A stretch of DNA of 32,904 bases from Oscillospiraceae bacterium (lineage in GTDB: Bacteria > Bacillota > Clostridia > Oscillospirales > Acutalibacteraceae), in the NCBI GenBank assembly GCA_031270605.1, contig JAISXG010000075.1, forward strand, positions 1 to 32,904. The letters are read 5' to 3'. This document shows, in pieces, positions 1 through 7,323 of the stretch. The notes under the pieces were generated by a model. It did not search any database. It was not told the DNA's origin and saw only the letters and a list, made by a program, of their open reading frames with translations. The position numbers and the translations under genes were made by a program. Position 1 is the first letter of the stretch, and every line of letters begins with the position of its first letter.

Positions 1-1
1 A

Positions 2-658
2 AGCCTGTTCTCGTTCTTTGTGGTGAACTTTGCCTTTGCCGGGGTGATGTTTGCGGTTTGGATGATCTTCAAGCCCAACGGTATGCAGTTTCAAAACGGC
101 TCGGTTTATTTCAATTTCAGCTTTGCATCCTTGATTGTTACCGCCTTTGTCTGCTATTTGTCTGTTTATATTTTTAACCGGATTATGAAGCAGAACGCGC
201 CGCAAAATCAGATTTATACCATAAAAATTAACCTGTTCGGAAAAGAGGTTGAGGGCCAGGGCCTTTTGGATACGGGCAACAATCTTACAGACGGCTTTAT
301 GGGAACGCCTGTGATTGTTGCAAAAAGGAGCTTTATCTCCTCTTTGATCCCGAAAGAGCTTGAGTCCTATTTTGACGGCAATTTTGAAGTGCAGCAGAAA
401 AAAATACCCAGAGAATGGAGCGCGAGAATTCGCCTTGTGCCCGCAATCACACTCAACGCAACCACACTGCTGCCCTCGTTTCGCCCTGAATCCATTAAAA
501 TTTCAGACGATAAAGTGTTTAAGCATGTGATTATCGCCGTTTGCCCGGACAACAAGCTCCGTACGGAATATGACTGCTTGCTCAATACAGAATTATTAAG
601 CGAATTTGGAGGAGAAAAAAGTGAAGCTGTGCTTGCAAAATCTGGAGTCGGAAATTAA
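2..658 (+). CDS. spoIIGA: SpoIIGA, sigma-E processing aspartic protease (5' end cut by window)
   Basis: SpoIIGA is the mother-cell membrane protease that removes the pro-sequence of pro-sigma-E early in sporulation. The frame is open from base 2, so the gene starts outside the window; about 219 C-terminal residues are present against roughly 300 in the family. What remains shows two hydrophobic segments (the end of the membrane domain) and then a soluble domain with the aspartic-protease motif LLDTGNNL, whose Asp is the catalytic residue of the family. The gene overlaps the following sigE by 38 bases, which suggests coupled translation of protease and substrate. The call rests on the DTGN motif, the membrane-then-soluble layout and the sigE neighbour. 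Confidence 0.93.
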   Translation, partial: SLFSFFVVNFAFAGVMFAVWMIFKPNGMQFQNGSVYFNFSFASLIVTAFVCYLSVYIFNRIMKQNAPQNQIYTIKINLFGKEVEGQGLLDTGNNLTDGFMGTPVIVAKRSFISSLIPKELESYFDGNFEVQQKKIPREWSARIRLVPAITLNATTLLPSFRPESIKISDDKVFKHVIIAVCPDNKLRTEYDCLLNTELLSEFGGEKSEAVLAKSGVGN

Positions 659-1346
659 GACGCTGCTCATCAAATATAACCTGACCGGCCTTTTGGGAAA
701 GCTGTTTTATATCAACGGCTCACAGACCTTGCCTGCGCCGCTGAGCAAAGAAGAAGAAACCGCCTGCATGCAAAAAATTGCCGAAGGGGATGAATCCGGC
801 CGCGAACCGTTGATCACCCACAATCTGCGGCTGGTGGTCTATATTGCAAAAAAGTTTGAGAACACGGGCGTGGGAATCGAAGATTTGATTTCTATCGGCA
901 CCATCGGCCTGATTAAGGCAGTGAACACCTTCTGCCCGGACAAAAACATCAAGCTCGCGACCTATGCCTCACGCTGCATTGAAAATGAAATTTTGATGTT
1001 TTTGCGAAAAACCTCTGTCTTGAAAATGGAGGTGTCGCTCGACGAGCCGCTAAATATGGACTGGGACGGCAACGAGCTGCTGATTTCAGACGTTTTGGGC
1101 AACGACTTTGACTCGGTCAATGCGGATTTGGAGGCGGAGGATGAAAAGCGGGTTCTTTTGCTGATTGTGGCAAAGCTTTCAGAGCGCGAACGGCAAATCA
1201 TTCACATGCGATTCGGCATCGGCGGCGGGCAGGAGCACACACAAAAAGAGGTTGCCGATCTTCTGGGAATCTCACAAAGCTATATTTCACGTCTTGAGAA
1301 GAAAATTATCAAGCAGCTGAAAAAAGAAATTGAGAAAGTATCATGA
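621..1346 (+). CDS. sigE: RNA polymerase sporulation sigma factor sigma-E (pro-form)
   Basis: Sigma-E directs early mother-cell transcription in sporulation. The 241-residue protein has a short N-terminal pro-region of about 28 residues ending near FYINGSQ, where SpoIIGA is expected to cut. Region 2 follows ([51 protein letters not shown]) and then region 4 with the helix-turn-helix [18 protein letters not shown] chose GTG 621, not the TTG at 606: GGAGGAG at 608-614 is an ideal ribosome site for GTG 621, and translation from 606 would run through it. In Bacillus and many Clostridia sigG follows directly; here a terminator follows instead. Confidence 0.96.
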   Translation: MKLCLQNLESEIKTLLIKYNLTGLLGKLFYINGSQTLPAPLSKEEETACMQKIAEGDESGREPLITHNLRLVVYIAKKFENTGVGIEDLISIGTIGLIKAVNTFCPDKNIKLATYASRCIENEILMFLRKTSVLKMEVSLDEPLNMDWDGNELLISDVLGNDFDSVNADLEAEDEKRVLLLIVAKLSERERQIIHMRFGIGGGQEHTQKEVADLLGISQSYISRLEKKIIKQLKKEIEKVS

Positions 1347-1360
1347 TTCATTTCCTCAAA

Positions 1361-1398
1361 AAAACAGCCCCAAACACGTTTGTGTAAAGGGCTGTTTT
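1361..1398. terminator. Bidirectional intrinsic terminator between sigE and GPH transporter
   Basis: Arms AAAACAGCCC (1361-1370) and GGGCTGTTTT (1389-1398) pair perfectly around an 18-base loop, with A-runs on one side and T-runs on the other. It can stop sigE transcripts on the plus strand and symporter transcripts on the minus strand, both of which end within 20 bases of it. Confidence 0.85.
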
Positions 1399-1411
1399 TG
1401 TTGTTATAGCA

Positions 1412-3013
1412 TTATAGCTTTCTGTCTTTATTCTTTTCGGCTGTCTGCATTTGTTCATGCGCAAGGTTTGCGATGGCTTCCACATCGCCGCAGGTGACGG
1501 TGTTTGCCATGCAGGCGCGGCGTTCAAGCAGCTCGGCATACATCTTTTCACGTTTTTTGCCCGAAAGGTCATAGAACGCAATCGGAATAATCTGGAACAT
1601 GCCCGTGAGCACTGGGATAATCGTGAACTGCATAAACAGGAAATACTGCGTTTTGTCAGATTGCTTTTGGCCCTTGCTGTAAAGCGTTTGGTCATAATCA
1701 AACCACTTTTTCAGTTGGATGGAAAGAACCTTTGTCATAATATTGCCGAGTTTTGCCGCAAGGCCTTTTGCAACCGCTGTCATTGCTTCGGTGCGGTAGC
1801 CGTTTTTCCACTCGCAATAGTCCATGGATTCGTTATACATCTCATTGGGCACGACCTTGCCAAGGCCGTAGAACAGCATGAAGAACGTTTCCTGCGCTGC
1901 AAGCGCGAGCCCCATGGGCAGCTTCTTCTTGTAAAGACCGTTATGCATACCGCCGATGGAACCAACCAAAAACACGGGAACCATACTCAGTGTGCTTGCC
2001 GAAAGGTTGAGTATGTATAAAAAGCGGGAGGAATATTTGCGCCTGAACCACGGCACGATCATGTAACTGATGGGGTGGACAATTCCGCCGGGAATACCGG
2101 CAAAGAAGACCATGGACGCAAAGTTCAAAACGTCGATAAAATAATCTGATTTGCCGCCGCCGATTTTGAGCGAGTTCAACACATCAGCCGCGGTTAAAAG
2201 CAGAACGGGCTTATTATTGACAATTGACCTTATGCCCTGCATAATGCTCGGCCGTTCAATCGACTGCATGACGCGTTCTCGGGTGTTCATCACAAACAGG
2301 AGTGAGGCAAAGCCGGAAACAATAGCGGTAAAAACGCCCATGCCGGAATACAGCCCCAAATAGGGCATTGAACCGGGCTTGCTTTTAAGCTTTATCACAT
2401 TGTTGCCCACCAGGTCAATCAACACGGTCATGATCTGTTCGGGCAGCTTTTCACCCAAAAAGCCGGACCAAAAGTTTGCCACCGTTATCAGGCGCGTTCG
2501 GTCAACAGGGTGCGGGGTGATTGTTGCGAGCAACCCGCCGCGGGATATCCCGCGAAAGGTTTCAGCCGTTTCTCTCGCGATCGCAAGAAGCAAATAAAAA
2601 ATAAATTTGACGGTGTCGTCTGTGCCGGTGTTTGGAAAAAAATAAGGTTGCAGCCAATAAAGCGCAACAAAAATAGTTGCGGGACCTGCCAGAAAGAGCA
2701 GATATGGCCTGAATTTTCCCCACCGGGTTCTTGTTTTATCAACAATAGTGGCAAACATGACATCGTTTATGATATCCCATATGCCCCCGATCACTTCAGC
2801 GACCTGCTGCTGTGAAAAGCCGATTTTTAAAATGGAGGTAATAAAGCGCTCGGAATAGGAGTTGATATTAAAGCTTTGCGCCATATCCCACGCGATATAA
2901 CCAACGGTTTCTTTTCTGCCCACATACCGACGGTTTTCATACACATAACCGGCCCGTGCGTCAATAGCGGCAGGGTTTGATTGGTCAACAGAGTCCTTGA
3001 CTTCTGCTCCCAC
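1412..3013 (-). CDS. GPH-family sugar:cation symporter (MFS)
   Basis: This is a predicted membrane carrier for a sugar or glycoside coupled to H+ or Na+ (glycoside-pentoside-hexuronide family). The 533-residue protein has about twelve hydrophobic segments. Its clearest signature is WDIINDVMFATIVDKTRTRW followed by GKFRPYL, matching the WD-x-x-ND...D+TRTRWG+FRP loop between helices 2 and 3 of GPH carriers. I start at GTG 3013: AAAGGGGTG lies eight bases upstream, and a near-consensus sigma-A promoter (3050-3078) lies inside the longer frame that opens at 3175, so the longer form would not be made. The substrate cannot be read from the sequence. It stands alone between terminators. Confidence 0.82.
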   Translation of the reverse strand: MGAEVKDSVDQSNPAAIDARAGYVYENRRYVGRKETVGYIAWDMAQSFNINSYSERFITSILKIGFSQQQVAEVIGGIWDIINDVMFATIVDKTRTRWGKFRPYLLFLAGPATIFVALYWLQPYFFPNTGTDDTVKFIFYLLLAIARETAETFRGISRGGLLATITPHPVDRTRLITVANFWSGFLGEKLPEQIMTVLIDLVGNNVIKLKSKPGSMPYLGLYSGMGVFTAIVSGFASLLFVMNTRERVMQSIERPSIMQGIRSIVNNKPVLLLTAADVLNSLKIGGGKSDYFIDVLNFASMVFFAGIPGGIVHPISYMIVPWFRRKYSSRFLYILNLSASTLSMVPVFLVGSIGGMHNGLYKKKLPMGLALAAQETFFMLFYGLGKVVPNEMYNESMDYCEWKNGYRTEAMTAVAKGLAAKLGNIMTKVLSIQLKKWFDYDQTLYSKGQKQSDKTQYFLFMQFTIIPVLTGMFQIIPIAFYDLSGKKREKMYAELLERRACMANTVTCGDVEAIANLAHEQMQTAEKNKDRKL

Positions 3014-3049
3014 AATGACCACCCCTTTGTAAGTAATTCTAACTAAAAT

Positions 3050-3078
3050 AGTATAGCATATCCAGCCCGTTATTTCAA
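3050..3078 (-). promoter_or_regulatory. Sigma-A promoter of the GPH symporter
   Basis: On the minus strand, TTGAAA (3078-3073), a 17-base spacer and TATACT (3055-3050). The expected start near 3043 gives a leader of about 30 bases to GTG 3013. Confidence 0.82.
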
Positions 3079-3251
3079 CCATAATCCACAAAAAGAGACT
3101 TGTTTTAATTTGTGGGTTTCGGGAAATTGAATCATGGGAGGAAGTTTTTGCCTCTGTGGAACTCCAACGGTTCAATAATCACAAAAATTCCTGCAAAATA
3201 AGTGTAATTGTAGGCTAACAAACAAAGCTCGTGGAATGGGTCCGGATTTGC

Positions 3252-3291
3252 TTGCATGGGATTTCATTTTGTGTTATCGTAATAAATGAAA
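3252..3291 (+). promoter_or_regulatory. Weak candidate promoter with overlapping inverted repeat, upstream of the nitroreductase gene
   Basis: TTGCAT (3252-3257), 17 bases, TATCGT (3275-3280) is a mediocre sigma-A match. An inverted repeat, TTTCATTT (3262-3269) and AAATGAAA (3284-3291), spans the -10 box and could be an operator. A second small dyad, CTGTTT-CTAT-AAACAG, lies at 3394-3409 in the leader. Apart from these and the symporter promoter I see nothing in the 421-base gap 3014-3434. Confidence 0.35.
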
Positions 3292-3434
3292 CTTCGTTAT
3301 ACCCGTTCCCAATGAGGGGATAAAAACCTGATGCAGAACCTTTTGCTCTCTATCCAATCAGCGGCAGGCGGCGGAACGACAGCGTTTCGCTTCCTGTTTC
3401 TATAAACAGACACAGTGAAGGATGTGAACAACAG

Positions 3435-4139
3435 ATGGATTTGACACAGGCGATTCTTTTGCGCAAGTCGCGAAGAAGCTACAAGGACGAGCCGATTCCA
3501 CAAATGCAAGCCGATGCGCTTTTGCGGAGCATCGATGAGCTCAACGCGCAGTCAGGCCTGCACATACAATTGGTTACAGACAAGCAGGCATTTGCAAGCA
3601 TCAGAAAAAATTACGGTTTTTTCAAGAATGTTCCGGCATATTTCGTTTTGGCCGGCAACGAAAGCGACCCGAAGCTGCATGAAAAAGTGGGTTATTACGG
3701 CGAGCTGCTGGTGCTTGAGGCCACACGGCTGGGGCTTGGCACCTGCTGGGTCGGCTCAACTTATGACAAGGCGCAAACAAAAGCCGAGCTGGCGGAGGGC
3801 GAGCGCGTGGTTTGCGTTGTGAGCGTTGGCGTTGCTGCCGGCAACGACACACTGCGCGAGCGCACGATTTACAGCATGATTCATACGAAATCAAAAAAAC
3901 TGGAGGACTTGTATGAATGCGATGAAACCCCTCCGCCCGCGTGGTTTTTATCGGCAATGAACGCAGTGCTGCGCGCGCCTTCGGCACGCAACAAACAACC
4001 TGTTAGAATTATTTATAAGGACGGAAAAATTGAAGCCGCGACAGGGGAGTTTCAGGTGAATAAAATCGACCTGGGTATCGCAAAGTGTCACTTTGACCTC
4101 GAATGCAAAAACGGCTTTCAATTTAAAAATGAACTATGA
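3435..4139 (+). CDS. Nitroreductase-family protein (TM1586-like)
   Basis: This is a likely FMN-binding oxidoreductase of the nitroreductase fold. The 234-residue protein opens with a typical nitroreductase N-terminus, QAILLRKSRRSYKDEPIP, where the Arg/Ser cluster contacts the FMN phosphate in relatives. It has the helix ELLVLEATRLGLGTCWVG, and a second half (APSARNKQPVRIIYKDGKI) that looks like the duplicated half-domain of the TM1586-type subgroup. ATG 3435 follows GAAGGAT by about a dozen bases, a long but usable spacing. It is a single gene closed by the terminator at 4160-4201. The substrate is unknown; it could be a flavin reductase-like protein without nitro activity. Confidence 0.8.
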   Translation: MDLTQAILLRKSRRSYKDEPIPQMQADALLRSIDELNAQSGLHIQLVTDKQAFASIRKNYGFFKNVPAYFVLAGNESDPKLHEKVGYYGELLVLEATRLGLGTCWVGSTYDKAQTKAELAEGERVVCVVSVGVAAGNDTLRERTIYSMIHTKSKKLEDLYECDETPPPAWFLSAMNAVLRAPSARNKQPVRIIYKDGKIEAATGEFQVNKIDLGIAKCHFDLECKNGFQFKNEL

Positions 4140-4159
4140 TCAATTTAATATCATTAAAG

Positions 4160-4201
4160 AAAACGTGCTGCCTTTCGAAAATGCGAAAAGCAGCACGTTT
4201 T
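4160..4201. terminator. Bidirectional intrinsic terminator (nitroreductase / PAP2)
   Basis: Arms of 12 bases, AAAACGTGCTGC (4160-4171) and its complement (4190-4201), around an 18-base loop, followed by TAATTTTT. It lies between two convergent genes and serves both. Confidence 0.88.
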
Positions 4202-4212
4202 AATTTTTGTGA

Positions 4213-5043
4213 TCATTTTGCAAGGCGCTTTTCAAGATAAAGCTTTTTGATTGCGACCATCCACAAAAAACCGATGAGTGTGCCCATGGTGATGTCCGAA
4301 AGATAGTGCGCACCCACAATCATTCGCGAAAGCCCCACGGCAAAGGTATAAAGCGCGGTAATGATAAAGATTTTTACTTCCTGTTTTTTGAACTTTTCAA
4401 AAACACAGGGGAGCGCTGAAAGCAGCAGGGAAGCCGAGGCCGCGCTCGTGTGGCCGGAGGGGAAGGATTTGTTGCCTGTCACGCCCTGCGGCAGATACCA
4501 CGGCGTGAACGCCGAAAAATCCTCAGCGCGCAGCAGATCCCTGAACCGAACGCGCCCCCAAACCCGTTTGATGCCTTCAACGCTCAGCGCGGTGCCGATG
4601 GCTGCGATCAGCAAAAAAACTGCAAAGGGCTGCAGCTGCTTCATAGTTTTTTCGGGCAGCTTTGCGGCAATAAACAGGCTGACGGCCGACACGAACACGG
4701 CAAGCACAACCGAGAAGGCGTCGCGAAAATCATCGCTCTTAAACCAGTTGCCGCCGAACCAGACAAAGAACAGCACCCAGCCGAGCACGGCAAGCAGCGC
4801 CGAAAGAACAGCCTTCCAAACGGTTTTTTTGTTTGCGGCAAAAAATACCACTGCAGAAAACGGCGCGACAAGATAAACGGGCAGCTCGCCGATTCTCGCG
4901 AGGAACTCACCGAAATAATTTTCAGGGTTGTTGATCATCTGGTCGATTTTTAAATCCCAAACCGCGGCGACGCCAAGAAGCACGACGCACAGCGCGCCAA
5001 ACAAGAGATACCAAACCTTCATTCCTTTTGACTTTGTTTGCAT
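4213..5043 (-). CDS. PAP2-family membrane phosphatase
   Basis: This is a predicted integral-membrane lipid or undecaprenyl-diphosphate-type phosphatase. The 276-residue protein has about six hydrophobic segments and the three PAP2 motifs in order: a first motif KRVWGRVRFRD near residue 160 (the usual K-x6-RP, with RF in place of RP), FPSGHTSAA near 194, and SRMIVGAHYLSD near 240, whose His would be the nucleophile. The start at 5043 is supported by GGGGATG seven bases before the ATG and by a strong promoter upstream. The N-terminal segment before the first motif is longer than in minimal PAP2 enzymes. The substrate cannot be assigned. Confidence 0.85.
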   Translation of the reverse strand: MQTKSKGMKVWYLLFGALCVVLLGVAAVWDLKIDQMINNPENYFGEFLARIGELPVYLVAPFSAVVFFAANKKTVWKAVLSALLAVLGWVLFFVWFGGNWFKSDDFRDAFSVVLAVFVSAVSLFIAAKLPEKTMKQLQPFAVFLLIAAIGTALSVEGIKRVWGRVRFRDLLRAEDFSAFTPWYLPQGVTGNKSFPSGHTSAASASLLLSALPCVFEKFKKQEVKIFIITALYTFAVGLSRMIVGAHYLSDITMGTLIGFLWMVAIKKLYLEKRLAK

Positions 5044-5073
5044 AACATCATCCCCATTAATAGTAATAACGAA

Positions 5074-5102
5074 ATCTTACCACACCGGCCCGGATGTGTC
5101 AA
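5074..5102 (-). promoter_or_regulatory. Sigma-A promoter of the PAP2 gene
   Basis: On the minus strand, a perfect TTGACA (5102-5097), a 17-base spacer and TAAGAT (5079-5074). The start is expected about 25 bases before the ATG. Confidence 0.83.
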
Positions 5103-5202
5103 ACCGTAGGCTCATAGTTTATTTTCAGTTTATCTGGTGCCCGAATTGTTATTGTTGCCTTTCAAAATCATGATATTCAAAAGGATTTCATGCTTTGGCG
5201 GT

Positions 5203-5230
5203 CATATTTTTTTGACTTGTCCCATACATT
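5203..5230 (+). promoter_or_regulatory. Sigma-E-type promoter upstream of spoIIM
   Basis: CATATT (5203-5208), 14 bases, CATACATT (5223-5230) matches the Bacillus sigma-E consensus (-35 kmATATt, -10 CATACAnT) in both boxes and spacing. spoIIM is sigma-E dependent in B. subtilis. A transcript from here would carry the palindromic element 5265-5364 in its leader. Confidence 0.68.
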
Positions 5231-5264
5231 TAGATAGAACGGCTTTCGCAGCAAGGTCTGCTAA

Positions 5265-5364
5265 TCGTTAATTAATTTGAAAACGAGCCGGCCGCCACGT
5301 GCAAACCCCATATATCTAAGGCTTTTACACGTGTTTTCCGGGCGTTTTCTAAATTAATTAACGA
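5265..5364 (+). repeat. Dispersed palindromic element, copy A (100 bp)
   Basis: This is an imperfect palindrome whose ends are near-perfect inverted repeats: TCGTTAATTAATTT then GAAAACG at 5265-5285, matched by 5343-5364 with one extra base. Its interior shares a 24-base block (5277-5300, two differences) and a 26-base block (5324-5349, identical) with a second copy at 22823-22916 on the other strand. The central spacer is 23 bases here and 13 there. CACGTG occurs on both sides of the centre and can pair. It lies between the sigma-E-type promoter and spoIIM, so it would be transcribed in the leader. It could be a structured RNA or an ERIC-like intergenic repeat. Confidence 0.85.
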
Positions 5365-5395
5365 TAAAAACAAGGATGAAAAGGTGAGGGGCAAA

Positions 5396-6025
5396 ATGAA
5401 AATCAAGCGACGCTTCAATGTTGTACGGCTGAACAAAATGGATTTTATCAATAAATATAACATTATGATTATTTTGACGGTGCTGTTTGTTTGCGGCATT
5501 ATCATCGGCGTGTCGATCATAAAAAACGACAATGCCGCCATGCAAAGCAGCATTGCGCAGATTTTTACCAAATTTTACACCTCGCGCAGTTCGCAGAGCA
5601 TGCTTTCAACCTTTGCGCACTCAATGCTCATCAACATGATTTTTCTCGGCGGCTCGTTCACCTTCGGCATGTGCTGTATCGGCGTTCCTGCCGTTTGCGC
5701 GCTGCCGTTCATCAGGGGGATCAGCCTTGGGGTGATCACGGGCTATATGTATCACACCTATGCGCTTGACGGTGTGGGGCATTTTATGCTCACCATGCTG
5801 CCCGGCGCGGTATTTTCAGTGTCGCTGCTGTTGATTTCATGCAACGAAAGCTATAAAACCGCAATGGATTTGCTGCGTATGGTCACAAAGGGCACTGTGG
5901 TACAAAACGGGATCATCAAGCGATATTTAACGGTTTATTTGTTCCTGATTGGCTTCACAGCTCTTGCCAGCCTGCTCGACATGGTTTTGGTCAAAGTCTT
6001 TTCAGGGCTTTTCGCATTGGGTTAA
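5396..6025 (+). CDS. spoIIM: Stage II sporulation protein M (SpoIIM family)
   Basis: SpoIIM is part of the mother-cell complex with SpoIID and SpoIIP that remodels septal peptidoglycan and drives engulfment. The 209-residue protein has an N-terminal membrane anchor (IMIILTVLFVCGIIIGVSII) and then four further hydrophobic segments, the DUF95/SpoIIM layout, with the polar segment between the first two as expected. Two starts are possible: GTG 5384 (AAGGA seven bases upstream) and ATG 5396 (GAGGGG just upstream); they differ by four residues and I prefer the ATG. It is convergent with the recombinase gene and the two stop codons overlap in a shared TTAA. The sigma-E-type promoter supports the call. 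Confidence 0.87.
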   Translation: MKIKRRFNVVRLNKMDFINKYNIMIILTVLFVCGIIIGVSIIKNDNAAMQSSIAQIFTKFYTSRSSQSMLSTFAHSMLINMIFLGGSFTFGMCCIGVPAVCALPFIRGISLGVITGYMYHTYALDGVGHFMLTMLPGAVFSVSLLLISCNESYKTAMDLLRMVTKGTVVQNGIIKRYLTVYLFLIGFTALASLLDMVLVKVFSGLFALG

Positions 6026-7056
6026 TTTTCGGACGCATCTTCCTCATCCGTCGACATAACATCCTTTTTCTTCTTTTGTTTTTTGGGTTCAATGGTAGAG
6101 AGGGGATTCGACTGCACGGCCTTTTTCAACTGCTCATTGTGAACATGCGTATAAATTTCAGTCGTTCCAAGGTTCTCATGCCCCAAAATTTCTTTTAAAA
6201 CCAACACGTCCACATTGCCGTGCTGATACATCAGTGTCGCGGCAGTGTGGCGCAGTTTGTGCACCGAAAAGCCCAGCCCGCCCAGTCCCGCCTTGTCTAA
6301 AAAGGCGCTGATAATGTGCTGCACGGTGCGGTTGCTGATGCGCTTGCCGCGGCTGCTCAAAAACAGCGCTTTTTCACTCATGAGCGCATGCTGCCTGCGA
6401 AATGCCATATATTCTTCAAACGCATGAACACATGCCTGATTGAGATAGATCATACGCTCTTTTGCGCCCTTGCCGAAAATATTCACCGTTCCTTCAGAAC
6501 GAATGTTTGCATAATCCAAAGAAACCAGCTCGGACAAGCGAAGGCCGCAGTTTAAAAAAAATGTGATCATACAATAATCACGCTCGCGGTTTTTGCCGTC
6601 GATGCAGTCCAGCAAGGTCTTGCTTTGTTCAAGCGTGAGATGCTTCGGCAGGGTTTTGTTGAGCTTTGGCGTTTCAAGCGCGCTCATGGGGTTATCATCC
6701 AAAAGCCTGCGGTTTATGGTCAAATATTTATAAAAGCTGCGAATCGAAACGGTGCGCCGTGCCTGAGATGTCGGCGTGTTGTTGCGTTCATTCCGGATGT
6801 AGTTCATGAAGGCATATGCGTCCTGCAATTGCAGGCTTTTAAAAAACGGCAGATCCAAACCGCTGATGTCAATTTCTTCAAACGGCACGGCATCAGAAAC
6901 CAGGCCTTTTTCTTTTGCCATGAACCGCAAAAACAACCGCAGATCCAAAGCATAGGACTCCACAGTTTTTTGGGAACGGTTTTTAATCACGCCCTGATAG
7001 CGCAAAAATTCCTGCACCAGCGCGGGCAAAGCCTTGATCTCGTCTTTGTTCAGCAT
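6022..7056 (-). CDS. XerC/XerD-type tyrosine recombinase
   Basis: This is a site-specific recombinase of the tyrosine integrase family. The 344-residue protein has an N-terminal SAM-like core-binding domain (about 12-120) and a complete catalytic domain: Arg173 (GLRLSE), Lys196, His266 and Arg269 (HKLRH), His293 (LGHENLGTTEIYTHV) and nucleophile Tyr302. A charged tail rich in Lys and then Asp/Glu (about 323-344) extends beyond the usual Xer length of about 300. Downstream of spoIIM in Bacillus one also finds ripX/xerD, which supports a housekeeping chromosome-dimer role. A dif-like palindrome lies 41 bases before the start codon. I cannot tell XerC, XerD or a single-recombinase type from sequence alone. 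Confidence 0.88.
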   Translation of the reverse strand: MLNKDEIKALPALVQEFLRYQGVIKNRSQKTVESYALDLRLFLRFMAKEKGLVSDAVPFEEIDISGLDLPFFKSLQLQDAYAFMNYIRNERNNTPTSQARRTVSIRSFYKYLTINRRLLDDNPMSALETPKLNKTLPKHLTLEQSKTLLDCIDGKNRERDYCMITFFLNCGLRLSELVSLDYANIRSEGTVNIFGKGAKERMIYLNQACVHAFEEYMAFRRQHALMSEKALFLSSRGKRISNRTVQHIISAFLDKAGLGGLGFSVHKLRHTAATLMYQHGNVDVLVLKEILGHENLGTTEIYTHVHNEQLKKAVQSNPLSTIEPKKQKKKKDVMSTDEEDASEN

Positions 7057-7097
7057 AAATTCATTTTCCTTGATTTTTTGCCCTTTTCACTCCCCTA

Positions 7098-7127
7098 AAT
7101 TGCGCATAATATTTATTATGCGCAATT
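7098..7127. other. dif-like perfect palindrome upstream of the recombinase gene
   Basis: Two 14-base arms (7098-7111 and 7114-7127) are perfectly complementary. Read as a dif site (7099-7126) it has 11-base arms ATTGCGCATAA and TTATGCGCAAT around a 6-base centre TATTTA. It agrees with E. coli dif, as I recall that sequence, at 21 of 28 positions, including GCGCATAAT and ATTATG at equivalent places. It has no T-run on either strand, so it is not an intrinsic terminator. An operator for the recombinase gene remains possible. Confidence 0.6.
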
Positions 7128-7179
7128 GTTGATGTTTTTGACAGGGCAGTTTGAGTGGTTTTGTTTTGATTTCCTTTTG

Positions 7180-7287
7180 TTATTTTCCATACCGCCGCAT
7201 GACGATAAGCACGGCAACCGATAACACCGTCAGGGTCACGAGTGCGCCAACATTCGCCGCCGTGTTGGTTTGTTTGTTTCTTGCCAT
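7180..7287 (-). CDS. 35-residue predicted membrane micro-protein
   Basis: An ATG at 7287 opens a 35-codon frame ending at 7180. GGAGGAA lies six bases upstream of the ATG, as strong a ribosome site as any in the window. The product begins MARNKQTNTAANVG, has one hydrophobic segment (about residues 13-30, ALVTLTVLSVAVLIVM) and ends RRYGK, the pattern of a single-pass membrane peptide with a positive C-terminal flank. It lies 36 bases after the GME-fold gene and before the dif-like palindrome, in the same direction as both flanking genes. I do not recognise it. Since the ribosome site, hydrophobic core and orientation all agree, I think it is translated. Confidence 0.62.
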   Translation of the reverse strand: MARNKQTNTAANVGALVTLTVLSVAVLIVMRRYGK

Positions 7288-7323
7288 TGTCTGTTCCTCC
7301 ATGCCGCTGAAATTTTATATTCT

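Noticed and set aside
3014-3175. N-terminal extension of the GPH symporter to 3175
   Set aside because: A strong promoter (3050-3078) lies inside the extension, and GTG 3013 has a good ribosome site.
5265-5364. Palindromic element as a complete insertion sequence
   Set aside because: At 100 bases it encodes nothing; a possible TAA duplication at the ends of copy A is not seen at copy B.
7098-7127. Palindrome as an intrinsic terminator
   Set aside because: Neither strand has a T-run after the stem and the stem is not GC-rich at its base; the dif resemblance explains it better.
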